Positions 15,472 through 22,445 of a DNA stretch of 42,182 nt are shown here, piece after piece. The position numbers were made by a program, and so were the translations under genes. This stretch comes from Chitinophagaceae bacterium (lineage in GTDB: Bacteria; Bacteroidota; Bacteroidia; Chitinophagales; Chitinophagaceae). Positions within the stretch are counted from its first letter, which is position 1. Every line of letters begins with the position of its first letter. The notes below the pieces were generated by a model. It ran no database searches. It saw only the letters and a program-made list of their open reading frames with translations, and was not told where the DNA came from. The DNA lies in NCBI GenBank assembly GCA_009996675.1, contig JAACZQ010000053.1:1-42182 (forward strand), in the 5' to 3' direction.

Positions 15472-15747
15472 TTACCACCGCTCATCCTCCGGTATCTCAC
15501 CACTTTGTTTGAACTCTTCTCGTGACTTTTGTTTCTGGGCTTCTCTTTCGAGGATGAGGGAAGCGATTAAAACACCGGCATCTTCCTGGGGAAGGTCGGC
15601 CAGTATGCTGCGCAGTTTCGTTTCAGAGATATCCAACCGATACAATAACCGGATCAATCCCCCAAAATCGCGGTTGATCAGCTCGTTCAGGAAAGCTGCC
15701 AGCTCCGCCGGTTCGCGCTGTACCAGTTGCCGGATATCGTATTCCAT
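15472..15747 (-). CDS. Conserved small hypothetical protein
   Basis: A 91-residue soluble, mostly helical protein that I recognise only as a type of small conserved protein seen in Chitinophagaceae-like genomes, without known function. The sequence has an acidic N-terminal half (MEYDIRQLVQREPAEL), a leucine-rich middle and a charged tail with EAQKQKSREEF. The frame is open up to 15837, but the upstream part looks like translated promoter DNA. The ATG at 15747 gives a compact helical protein. It is convergent with arsC (16-bp gap) and divergent from the membrane protein/XRE pair, sharing a 125-bp promoter region with it. Confidence 0.6.
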   Translation of the reverse strand: MEYDIRQLVQREPAELAAFLNELINRDFGGLIRLLYRLDISETKLRSILADLPQEDAGVLIASLILEREAQKQKSREEFKQSGEIPEDERW

Positions 15748-15800
15748 ATCCCTAAATGTACAAAAGCCCCTGGTTTTCAATTGAGTATCAAAAACATCAT

Positions 15801-15849
15801 ACAAAATGTAAAAAATACTTGACAAAATGAAAAACACGCTTTACCTTTG
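15801..15849 (+). promoter_or_regulatory. Promoter and direct repeats upstream of the membrane protein/XRE pair
   Basis: TTG at 15819-15821 and TACCTTTG (exact TAnnTTTG) at 15842-15849 are spaced by 20 nt, giving a start about 20 nt before the ATG at 15873. Two direct repeats ACAAAATG at 15801-15808 and 15822-15829 are exactly 21 bp apart, about two helical turns, and flank the -33 element. They are candidate binding sites for the XRE regulator encoded downstream. Confidence 0.65.
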
Positions 15850-15872
15850 TTCTCAGAAACAAACCTGATAAT

Positions 15873-16316
15873 ATGAAACCTGTTCGATTATTTCCGCATA
15901 GTTACCGCAAATGGGGCTATGTGTTACTGGTGCCTTTTTTAGCCCTGGGTATTGCCTATATGTTCTGGGATTATGAATTGCCCTGGCTACGCTGGGAGGG
16001 CCTGGGTAAGGGTACCCTGGAATTTTCCGTGAGCAATAATTTTACCGATGAGCTGGTATCGGTGGGACTGATCATCAGCCTGGTACTGGTAGCATTTACC
16101 CGTGAAAAAGTGGAGGATGAGGCCATTCAGCATTTCCGGCTGGAAGCTTTGCAATGGGCGGTGTATGCCAATTATGCCGTTTTGGTGATTAGTATACTGG
16201 CCGTATATGGCACACAGTTCTTCCAGGTGATGGCTTATAATATGTTCACCGTGCTGGTAATTTTCATCCTGCGCTTCCGTTATGTATTGTTTCAGTATAA
16301 CCGTGAGAATCCATGA
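15873..16316 (+). CDS. Four-helix integral membrane protein of unknown function
   Basis: A 147-residue protein with about four hydrophobic segments (roughly 15-32, 60-76, 92-112 and 116-132) and short loops. After the second segment is the charged stretch TREKVEDEAIQHFRLEALQWA. It belongs to a recurring Bacteroidota arrangement in which such a protein is cotranscribed with a small XRE regulator. The stop overlaps the regulator's start (ATGA, 4 nt), indicating translational coupling. The function is unknown; the protein could sense a membrane state or sequester the regulator, but nothing in the sequence proves it. Confidence 0.75.
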   Translation: MKPVRLFPHSYRKWGYVLLVPFLALGIAYMFWDYELPWLRWEGLGKGTLEFSVSNNFTDELVSVGLIISLVLVAFTREKVEDEAIQHFRLEALQWAVYANYAVLVISILAVYGTQFFQVMAYNMFTVLVIFILRFRYVLFQYNRENP

Positions 16317-16513
16317 AAAACAAGATCAAAGTACAACGCGCCATACATAATCTTACCCAGGACGACCTGGCCCGTAAAGTAGCGGTGAGCCGACAGACCA
16401 TCAATACCATGGAAGCCGGGAAATATGTCCCCTCCACTGTGCTGGCCCTTAAACTGGCCCGGGTATTCGGGGTGCCGGTAGATGCCTTATTTGAACTGGA
16501 AGAGACCGATTAA
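16313..16513 (+). CDS. Small XRE family transcriptional regulator
   Basis: A 66-residue protein consisting of a single Cro/C1-type helix-turn-helix. LTQDDLARKVAVSRQTINTM (about 14-33) is the recognition unit, followed by EAGKYVPSTVLALKLARVFGVPVDALFEL, the canonical final helices. It has no sensor domain. It overlaps the preceding membrane protein gene by 4 nt, so the two should be made together. The likely target is its own promoter, which carries ACAAAATG direct repeats. Similar small regulators are common in Bacteroidota and Firmicutes (YozG-like). Confidence 0.88.
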   Translation: MKNKIKVQRAIHNLTQDDLARKVAVSRQTINTMEAGKYVPSTVLALKLARVFGVPVDALFELEETD

Positions 16514-16588
16514 AAAAAATCATTCACCCGTTCCAACCTTTTACTGCATCGGGACTCTTATATTATTTGTTAAAACAATCTTATTACG

Positions 16589-16777
16589 ATGTGTAACAGG
16601 CGGATTCTTTTTACGTTTATATTGTCAGCAGCCCTGATGCTGTTGCTGATATGCGCGATCTCCCCCAGCCGCACATCATCGTCATCTATACACATTCGGG
16701 AAAAAAGCAAAAAACCAGACGGGACCAGCCTGTTGGATATGTCCATGGTGTATCATGCCATGTACCAGGGTATCTGA
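16589..16777 (+). CDS. Possible small exported or membrane peptide
   Basis: A 62-residue reading frame beginning MCNRR, followed by about 20 hydrophobic residues (LFTFILSAALMLLLICAI) that could be a signal anchor, then a Ser/Lys-rich tail. Codon choice is similar to that of neighbouring genes. It lies alone in a 309-bp gap between the XRE gene and the beta-barrel gene. No good promoter or family is visible, so it may be spurious. Apart from this frame, nothing is seen in the gap. Confidence 0.35.
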   Translation: MCNRRILFTFILSAALMLLLICAISPSRTSSSSIHIREKSKKPDGTSLLDMSMVYHAMYQGI

Positions 16778-16822
16778 CCGGCTCTTCCATCCTGTTGAAT
16801 TGTTTACGAGAAAAAACAAACC

Positions 16823-19630
16823 ATGCGCAAATTGATTTTGCTGCTCAGTATGAGCCTATGTCTGATCTTAACTGCCCAAGCCCAAACGGGTAGCGGTATC
16901 CTTACAGGTAAACTGGTGGATTCTGCCAGCAAGCAACCCATGGCACTGGCTACGGTTTCGGTATTCAAAGCCAGTGATACTGTTTTATTAACCTATCGCC
17001 TCAGTACCACAACCGGAGAATTTAAAATCACTGGCCTCCCGCTGCAAACCAATTTGCGGGTACTGGTTTCTTATACCGGTTATCATGTATATCGCCAGGA
17101 ATTTGCATTAAGCGCGGGACAGAACACCAAAGATATGGGTACCATTGAACTGCATCCGAATTCCGGACAAACACTGGATGAAGTGCTGGTAATAGCCGAA
17201 CGCCCACCGGTAGTCGTGAAAAAAGACACGATTGAATTCAATGCCTCTTCCTTCAAAACCTTACCCACAGCCCTAGTAGAAGACCTCTTGAAAAAACTGC
17301 CCGGTGTACAGCTGGATATGGATGGTAATATTACTGTGAATGGTAAAAAAGTAAATCGCTTACTGGTTGACGGAAAAGATTTCTTCGGTGGTGATCCCAA
17401 AATGGCCACGCGTAACCTGCCCGCCAATGTCATCGATAAAATACAGGTACTGGATGATAAGGATGAACTGGAAGCCAATCCCGATAAAGCCAAGGCCGAT
17501 GTGGGACAGATCATCAACCTCAAACTCAAAAAAGCCATCAAACAGGGATTGTTTGGTAAACTCTATGCCGGTAAAGGCGAAGGTAATTTGTATGAAGGTG
17601 GCGGTATTGTGAATATGTTCCGGGATACCCTGCAGGTAAGTGTACTGGGTTTTGGTAATAACCTCAACAAAGCCGGTTTTGGCTTTAAAGATATTCAGAC
17701 CCTCGGCGGTTTCGACCGGAGTGGCATCAATTCCATTTCCATCAATGGTAATGGGGGACTGAATGTGAACGGTATTTCTTTCGGTGGAACCGGTCAGGGT
17801 ATACAACGCTCGGCAGGTGTAGGCTTTAACCTGAATAATGAATTCAAGAAAGGCTTCACACTCAATACCCAATATTTTTATGGCACTACCCGTAACGATA
17901 TCCGTGATATTGAAAACCGACAACAGTTTCTCAGTGATACCATTCTGAATACCCGCACCAACCGCGATGAAGTTCAGTTCACCAACAGCCACCGTATTGG
18001 TATGGGTTTACGCTGGAAGATTGATTCGGTAAACCGACTGGAGTTCAGACCTAATTTGACCATCGGGGAGAACCATGGCAACAGACTCACCGATATTGAG
18101 AACACCAATAATTTCACTGGTCGCCTTAGTGATAGCCGGAACCTGCAAAAAACACAGGGTAATGACCTGGGCTATAACCATAGCCTGAGTTATTTCAGCA
18201 GTTCCCGTAAGAAAAAGGGCCGCAATTTCAACGTGTTTAACTTTATTAATTTCAACAACACTAATAACGAACAGTTCAATACGGTACAGAATACCTTTTA
18301 TCCCACCGGCAGCAGTACCCTCGATCAGTTGCGCGACCGGGAATCGGCCAACTTCACGGTGAATACCACACTCAATTATAATGAACCACTGACCAAACAG
18401 TTATCGCTTCGGGTGAATTACTCCATGAACTATTTCACCAATGAAGACGATCTGGCTACCTACAACAAAAATTCCTCCAATGGCAAATACGATCAGTTGA
18501 ATCCAACACTGACCAGTAAACTGTTCCGGAAGAATATGCGTAATAATGCTTCAACCGGATTGAACTGGCGCTATAAAAAATTAAGTGTAACTGCCAGTGT
18601 TAATATGCAGTGGCTGGACATTTCCAACGACTTCAAAACACTGAACACCAAAGTAGACCAGCATTTCCGTTATGTTTTACCCAGTGCCAATATCAACTGG
18701 CGCGAGTTTAACCTGAGCTATAACGCAAATATTACCCCACCCGGTATTTATGATATTCAGCCGGTGGCAGACAATACCAACCCCTTGTATATCAACCGCG
18801 GAAACCCCGATCTACAGCCTGCTATTTCTCATGGCATAAACCTTAATTTTTTCAAGAATGTGCCACAGAAACAACTATTCCTGAGTGCTTACCTGGGTGG
18901 TAATTTCAGTCAGAATGGTGTGGTAAGAAGCCGTACAGTTAGTGCCAATGGCGTGCAAACCACTATGCCGGTGAATGCCGATGGTATTCAGAGTTTCTAT
19001 ACCAATTTCTATTTCAATAAACAGTATAAAGTCAATACCAATTTCCAGTTCAATATAGGAGCGGGTTATAATGTAAACTATAGCCGCAATTTTATGATCA
19101 TCAATGCGCGGAAGAGCTATGTAAAAGCGCTGGACTTCAGTCCTTATCTCCGTGGTGGCATCAACTGGATGGATAAGATTGAAGTGAACCTGAATTATAA
19201 CCGTGGTTTCAGTAACACGTATTATGAGAGCAAAGAATTCACCAATCTCAAAGTAAACCGGCAGAGTATTACCAGCGATCTGGTGGTTCGTTTGCCAAAG
19301 AAACTGGTTTGGGAAGTATCGCTCGACAGTCGTTACAATTCCCAGGCAGCCCCTGGTATCCAGAAAACTGTCTCACTGGTGAACGCCGGTCTGACCTATC
19401 TCTTCCTGAAAGATGATAAGGGTATGCTGAAGTTCTCCGTATTTGATCTGCTAAACCAGAACCGGTCTATTTTCCGTTTTGCTTCGGAAAACTATATCAC
19501 CGACCGGCAAACCAATATTATGCAGCGTTACCTGATGCTGACTTTCACCTATAACATCCGCAGTTTTGGCGCTGCTGGTAAAGGTGCTGGTGGTAAAGTC
19601 GGCGGACGCCAGTCTATGTTCTTCTTCTGA
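16823..19630 (+). CDS. Outer-membrane beta-barrel protein with carboxypeptidase-regulatory and plug domains
   Basis: A 935-residue outer-membrane protein resembling TonB-dependent transporters. Residues 1-20 form a signal peptide (AQAQ end). About 25-112 form a carboxypeptidase-regulatory-like domain (GSGILTGKLVDSASKQP...TGYHVY). About 125-215 resemble a receptor plug (VVVKKDTIEFNA, LLKKLPGVQ, VNGKKVNRLLVDGKDFF). The rest is rich in alternating aromatic and polar strands (OMP beta-barrel family 3) and ends in SMFFF. No SusD-like partner is present, so it is not a polysaccharide-uptake pair, and the substrate is unknown. This class in Bacteroidota often occurs alone. A strong hairpin terminator follows. 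Confidence 0.88.
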   Translation: MRKLILLLSMSLCLILTAQAQTGSGILTGKLVDSASKQPMALATVSVFKASDTVLLTYRLSTTTGEFKITGLPLQTNLRVLVSYTGYHVYRQEFALSAGQNTKDMGTIELHPNSGQTLDEVLVIAERPPVVVKKDTIEFNASSFKTLPTALVEDLLKKLPGVQLDMDGNITVNGKKVNRLLVDGKDFFGGDPKMATRNLPANVIDKIQVLDDKDELEANPDKAKADVGQIINLKLKKAIKQGLFGKLYAGKGEGNLYEGGGIVNMFRDTLQVSVLGFGNNLNKAGFGFKDIQTLGGFDRSGINSISINGNGGLNVNGISFGGTGQGIQRSAGVGFNLNNEFKKGFTLNTQYFYGTTRNDIRDIENRQQFLSDTILNTRTNRDEVQFTNSHRIGMGLRWKIDSVNRLEFRPNLTIGENHGNRLTDIENTNNFTGRLSDSRNLQKTQGNDLGYNHSLSYFSSSRKKKGRNFNVFNFINFNNTNNEQFNTVQNTFYPTGSSTLDQLRDRESANFTVNTTLNYNEPLTKQLSLRVNYSMNYFTNEDDLATYNKNSSNGKYDQLNPTLTSKLFRKNMRNNASTGLNWRYKKLSVTASVNMQWLDISNDFKTLNTKVDQHFRYVLPSANINWREFNLSYNANITPPGIYDIQPVADNTNPLYINRGNPDLQPAISHGINLNFFKNVPQKQLFLSAYLGGNFSQNGVVRSRTVSANGVQTTMPVNADGIQSFYTNFYFNKQYKVNTNFQFNIGAGYNVNYSRNFMIINARKSYVKALDFSPYLRGGINWMDKIEVNLNYNRGFSNTYYESKEFTNLKVNRQSITSDLVVRLPKKLVWEVSLDSRYNSQAAPGIQKTVSLVNAGLTYLFLKDDKGMLKFSVFDLLNQNRSIFRFASENYITDRQTNIMQRYLMLTFTYNIRSFGAAGKGAGGKVGGRQSMFFF

Positions 19631-19655
19631 CCCTGTTCATCTGTCGTAATAAATA

Positions 19656-19684
19656 AAGGGCTCTCCTTTTGCAGGAGGGCCCTT
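19656..19684 (+). terminator. Rho-independent terminator after the beta-barrel gene
   Basis: Arms AAGGGCTCTCC (19656-19666) and GGAGGGCCCTT (19674-19684) pair over 11 bp with one wobble, followed by TAATATTT on the plus strand. It overlaps the stop codon of the convergent gene, so it may work for both. Confidence 0.82.
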
Positions 19685-20456
19685 AATATTTCTCCATCAC
19701 CCCCAATCCAAACAAAGCAAAATCATATTTCACCGGATCTTCCGGGTCCAGCGTGCGGAGGTAACTGGTGAGCTCTTCGGCAGCCAGCCAGTCCGTTTGT
19801 TTCCTGTCCAATAACTGAAAGCGTTTGGCTACTCTGGCTACATGCAGGTCAATGGGACAAATAAGTTCGCGTGGATGAATGCGTTTCCATAGTCCGAGGT
19901 CTACTCCCTGATCGTCCTGACGCACCATCCAGCGAAGAAACATATTGAGGCGTTTACAGGAAGAGCCTTTGTACGGAGTAGCGATATGTTTACGGGTACG
20001 GGAAGGTGCGTCTGGCAGCGAAAAAAAATAGTTGTGAAACCGGATAAGCCGCATTTCCATGGTATCGGCATCTTTTTGCAGGAAAGCGTCTTCCAGGGAT
20101 TTGTATTGAAGGTAATGCTGTTGCAGAAAAGCAATAAAGTATAAGAGATCGGTGGTGTTGAATGTGCGGTGCTTAAAATGCAGCAGGGAGCGCAGGTCTT
20201 TTTCACTGTGGTGCAGGCAAAACTGATGAGGCTGCTGATCCATCAACTGCATCAGTTCCCTTGTCTTATTGATAATAGTGGTACGGTTACCCCATGCGAA
20301 GATAGCAGCAAAGAAACCAGCAATCTCCTGATCCTGTTTTTGCGTAAATGCATGCGGAATAGAAACAGGATCATCAGCTATAAAGGATGGCTGGTTGTAT
20401 TGTGCCACTTTACTGTTGAAGAAATCACGAAGCGCTTGTTCGTTGCGTATGTCCAT
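19683..20456 (-). CDS. TIGR02757 family (DUF2400) protein
   Basis: A 257-residue cytosolic protein matching the TIGR02757 family, which is widespread in Bacteroidota and other groups but uncharacterised. Recognisable segments are the N-terminal DDPVSIPHAF, EIAGFFAAIFAWGNR, HKHIATPYKGSSCKRLNMFLRWMVR and the C-terminal LICPIDLHVARVAKR. The latter has the flavour of a DNA-glycosylase-like helix-hairpin-helix region (as in Ogg-like proteins), which is why a nucleic-acid role has been suggested; this is not established. The ATG at 20456 is chosen; a GTG at 20462 is possible. Its stop lies in the terminator of the preceding gene. Confidence 0.82.
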   Translation of the reverse strand: MDIRNEQALRDFFNSKVAQYNQPSFIADDPVSIPHAFTQKQDQEIAGFFAAIFAWGNRTTIINKTRELMQLMDQQPHQFCLHHSEKDLRSLLHFKHRTFNTTDLLYFIAFLQQHYLQYKSLEDAFLQKDADTMEMRLIRFHNYFFSLPDAPSRTRKHIATPYKGSSCKRLNMFLRWMVRQDDQGVDLGLWKRIHPRELICPIDLHVARVAKRFQLLDRKQTDWLAAEELTSYLRTLDPEDPVKYDFALFGLGVMEKY

Positions 20457-20484
20457 CACCACTTATTGAAAAGGCAAAATACAA

Positions 20485-20510
20485 CAAACCCGGTGAGGCA
20501 ACCGGGTTTG
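20485..20510 (-). terminator. Rho-independent terminator after the DHFR-like gene
   Basis: Perfect 10-bp arms CAAACCCGGT and ACCGGGTTTG surround a 6-nt loop, followed on the minus strand by TTGTATTTT. It lies immediately after the stop of the gene at 20513. Confidence 0.88.
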
Positions 20511-20512
20511 TA

Positions 20513-21046
20513 TCAGATTCTTTCATACCAGCATTGTACCAGCCCGGAAGGGAAACTGCAAGACCGCAATAGTTTCAGGTTTTGTGCGGGATAACCGGTT
20601 TCAAACAGTTTTACGCCTTTGCCTACCAGGCAGGGTATGGTGGAAATGATGAAACGATCGATCAGATTTTCCTCCAATAAGGAGCGGATCACCGTACTGC
20701 CGCCATCTACAAAAATATGACCACCTGCTTCAGTCCGAAGATGATGAACCAGTTTGCCCGGATCATCATTCCAGTAGGTTACATGTGCATCCTGTCCTTT
20801 GCGTTCTTTCGATACCACATAGGATTTGCGGCCGGTATGCGGATAAGGAATACCAAAACCCAGTACTTTGTCGTAGGTTTTCCGGCCCATGATAACCGTA
20901 TCTACCGATTGCACAAAATCGTGGTAGCCATAGTCTTCTCCGGCTACCTGTACGCCATCGAGAAAGGACAGGTCATCGTTCTCGCCTGCTATGAATCCGT
21001 CTGTACTGACTGCAATAAATACAATTACCTTTCTTGTTATATCCAT
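20513..21046 (-). CDS. Dihydrofolate reductase-like (RibD C-terminal family) protein
   Basis: A 177-residue NADPH-binding protein of the RibD C-terminal/DHFR-like superfamily. Motifs visible are FIAVSTDGFIA (residues 10-20), MGRKTYDKVLGFG (about 53-65), and the VDGGSTVI nucleotide-binding turn (about 113-120), followed by LIDRFIISTIPCLVGKG. It is close to the YwjB/YyaP group, whose substrate is not known; it is not a likely folate reductase by sequence. It follows the AIM24-like gene by 11 nt and is probably cotranscribed with it. A strong terminator comes after. Confidence 0.86.
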   Translation of the reverse strand: MDITRKVIVFIAVSTDGFIAGENDDLSFLDGVQVAGEDYGYHDFVQSVDTVIMGRKTYDKVLGFGIPYPHTGRKSYVVSKERKGQDAHVTYWNDDPGKLVHHLRTEAGGHIFVDGGSTVIRSLLEENLIDRFIISTIPCLVGKGVKLFETGYPAQNLKLLRSCSFPSGLVQCWYERI

Positions 21047-21057
21047 ACGATGATTAT

Positions 21058-21852
21058 TTACCAGCCGTCTCCATCCAGTACATTGCCAATGCCACCGAGA
21101 ATACTACCTTCTTCTTTACGTTTATAAGTGCCGTATTGCAGAATGCGGCCGGCTAGCCGGCTGATCGGCAGTGTTTGTATCCATACGGTTCCGGGGCCGC
21201 GCAGGGTGGCAAAGAATAAACCTTCGCCGCCGAAGAGCGTGTTTTTGATACCACCCACAAACTGTATATCATAATCAATACCGGAAGTGAAACCAACGAT
21301 ACAACCGGTATCTATTTTCAGCATATCGCCTGCCATCAGGTGACGCTGTACCACATGTCCGCAAGCATGCATGAAAGCCATACCATCGCCTTCCAGTTTC
21401 TCCATAATAAAACCTTCACCACCAAAGAGGCCTGTTCCCAGTTTGCGCTGGAATTCAATGCCGATACTTACACCTTTGGCGGCGCAGAGGAATGCATCTT
21501 TCTGACAAATGATCTTGTTTTGAAAGATAGAGAGATCAATGGGGATGATTTTACCAGGGTAGGGAGAGGCGAAGCTCACCGTTTTTTTACCGTGGGAAGC
21601 ATTGGTGAATGCGGTCATGAACAGGCTTTCACCTACCAGCACGCGTTTGCCAGCGTTGAATAGTTTGCCGAGGATGCTGGTATTCTGTTGCTGACTGCCG
21701 TCGCCAAACAGGGTTTCCATCTGAATGCCATCGTCCATCATCATAAAAGCACCGGGTTCGGCAATGGCAGTTTCATTCGGATCCAGTTCAACTTCCACAT
21801 ACTGCATTTCTTCGCCGTAGATTTTATAATCTATTTCATGGTTTTGTCTCAT
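21058..21852 (-). CDS. TIGR00266 family (AIM24-like) protein
   Basis: A 264-residue protein of the TIGR00266/AIM24 family, a beta-rich fold found in many bacteria and in yeast mitochondria (Aim24). The characteristic Gly-rich patterns are GAFMMMDDGI, FNAGKRVLVGESLFMTAF, LFGGEGFIMEKLEGDG and the repeated LFGGEGLFFATLRGPG. No signal peptide is seen. The biological role in bacteria is undefined, though membrane association has been suggested. It is first in a probable two-gene unit with the downstream DHFR-like gene. Confidence 0.88.
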   Translation of the reverse strand: MRQNHEIDYKIYGEEMQYVEVELDPNETAIAEPGAFMMMDDGIQMETLFGDGSQQQNTSILGKLFNAGKRVLVGESLFMTAFTNASHGKKTVSFASPYPGKIIPIDLSIFQNKIICQKDAFLCAAKGVSIGIEFQRKLGTGLFGGEGFIMEKLEGDGMAFMHACGHVVQRHLMAGDMLKIDTGCIVGFTSGIDYDIQFVGGIKNTLFGGEGLFFATLRGPGTVWIQTLPISRLAGRILQYGTYKRKEEGSILGGIGNVLDGDGW

Positions 21853-21899
21853 GGGAGCTGTTTTAGTATAAGTAGTAAGGGTTGCCTAATTATTACACA

Positions 21900-21945
21900 A
21901 ATCTGTGCATCTGTGGCTTAATTATTCGCCACAGATGCACAGATT
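21900..21945. repeat. Perfect 18-bp inverted repeat (CTGTG-rich hairpin) at the 3' end of the GxxExxY gene
   Basis: Arms AATCTGTGCATCTGTGGC (21900-21917) and GCCACAGATGCACAGATT (21928-21945) are perfectly complementary around a 10-nt AT-rich loop. The hairpin starts at the last codon of the GxxExxY gene on the minus strand (the stop codon lies at 21944-21946). A related CTGTGTATCT motif is found in the 5' leader of the same gene. It could act as a terminator, but the 36 paired bases are unusual for that role. Confidence 0.85.
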
Positions 21946-22333
21946 ATAAAACGATTCTATTGTATTGCAGTGATTTTTCATGAAAGTTTAATAATAAGCC
22001 CAGTTTTAGTCTTGATACAGCCAGATAGTTGAGCACTTGTGCCTGGTGCTGCTCAATAATACCAACCTTAGACTTGATTTCTAAAATAATACAGTTCTCG
22101 ATAACAAAGTCAGCAAAAAATTTGTGTGGTAAAATGATGTTTTTATAGGTAACGGCATATTCTTTTTCTCTTTCATATAATATGCCCCGGGTATTTAGCT
22201 CATATTCAAAAGCGTCTTTGTATACGATTTCTAAAAAACCTTTACCCAGCAGCCTGTGTATTTCCATGCCAATGCCAATCAGTTGGTAGGTTAATGGCTG
22301 TAGGGGATAGGTTTGGGTATTGTATGTATGCAT
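21944..22333 (-). CDS. GxxExxY family protein (PD-(D/E)XK nuclease-like)
   Basis: A 129-residue protein of the GxxExxY family (PDDEXK_3 in Pfam). The name-giving motif is G32-F-L-E35-I-V-Y38. A nuclease-like core is seen at D75 (FADFVIEN) and E85-I-K87 (ILEIKSK), so it likely has the restriction-endonuclease fold, though no activity is established for the family. The C-terminal half (QAQVLNYL) is typical. The frame extends upstream to 22474 through leader DNA and into the RND gene's 3' end; the ATG at 22333 (MHTYNTQ) gives the normal length. The gene is bracketed by CTGTG-rich repeats, as I recall for other members. Confidence 0.83.
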   Translation of the reverse strand: MHTYNTQTYPLQPLTYQLIGIGMEIHRLLGKGFLEIVYKDAFEYELNTRGILYEREKEYAVTYKNIILPHKFFADFVIENCIILEIKSKVGIIEQHQAQVLNYLAVSRLKLGLLLNFHEKSLQYNRIVL

Positions 22334-22347
22334 ATTGATAGCTACTG

Positions 22348-22370
22348 AAGACACAGAGATACACAGAAAG
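22348..22370 (-). repeat. CTGTG-rich repeat in the 5' leader of the GxxExxY gene
   Basis: On the minus strand the leader holds TTTCTGTGTATCTCTGTGTC, which resembles the arm TCTGTGCATCTGTGG of the 3' hairpin. It lies about 15-37 nt before the start codon. A shared origin or a shared structural role is inferred from the similarity. Confidence 0.55.
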
Positions 22371-22396
22371 TAGAGCGTATTTGCCGCAAAAAAAGA

Positions 22397-22415
22397 GCCG
22401 CCCTTGCGGGGCGGC
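22397..22415 (-). terminator. Rho-independent terminator after the RND efflux operon
   Basis: GCCGCCC (22397-22403) and GGGCGGC (22409-22415) pair around a short loop. On the minus strand the stem is followed by TCTTTTTTT. It lies about 30 nt after the stop of the RND gene, marking the end of the operon. Confidence 0.88.
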
Positions 22416-22445
22416 CCTGTATAGTACCAAAAACCAACTGTCAAT

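Noticed and set aside
21900..21945. Insertion-sequence end or attachment site
   Set aside because: No transposase, integrase or target-site duplication was found nearby; the hairpin is reported as a repeat tied to the GxxExxY gene instead.
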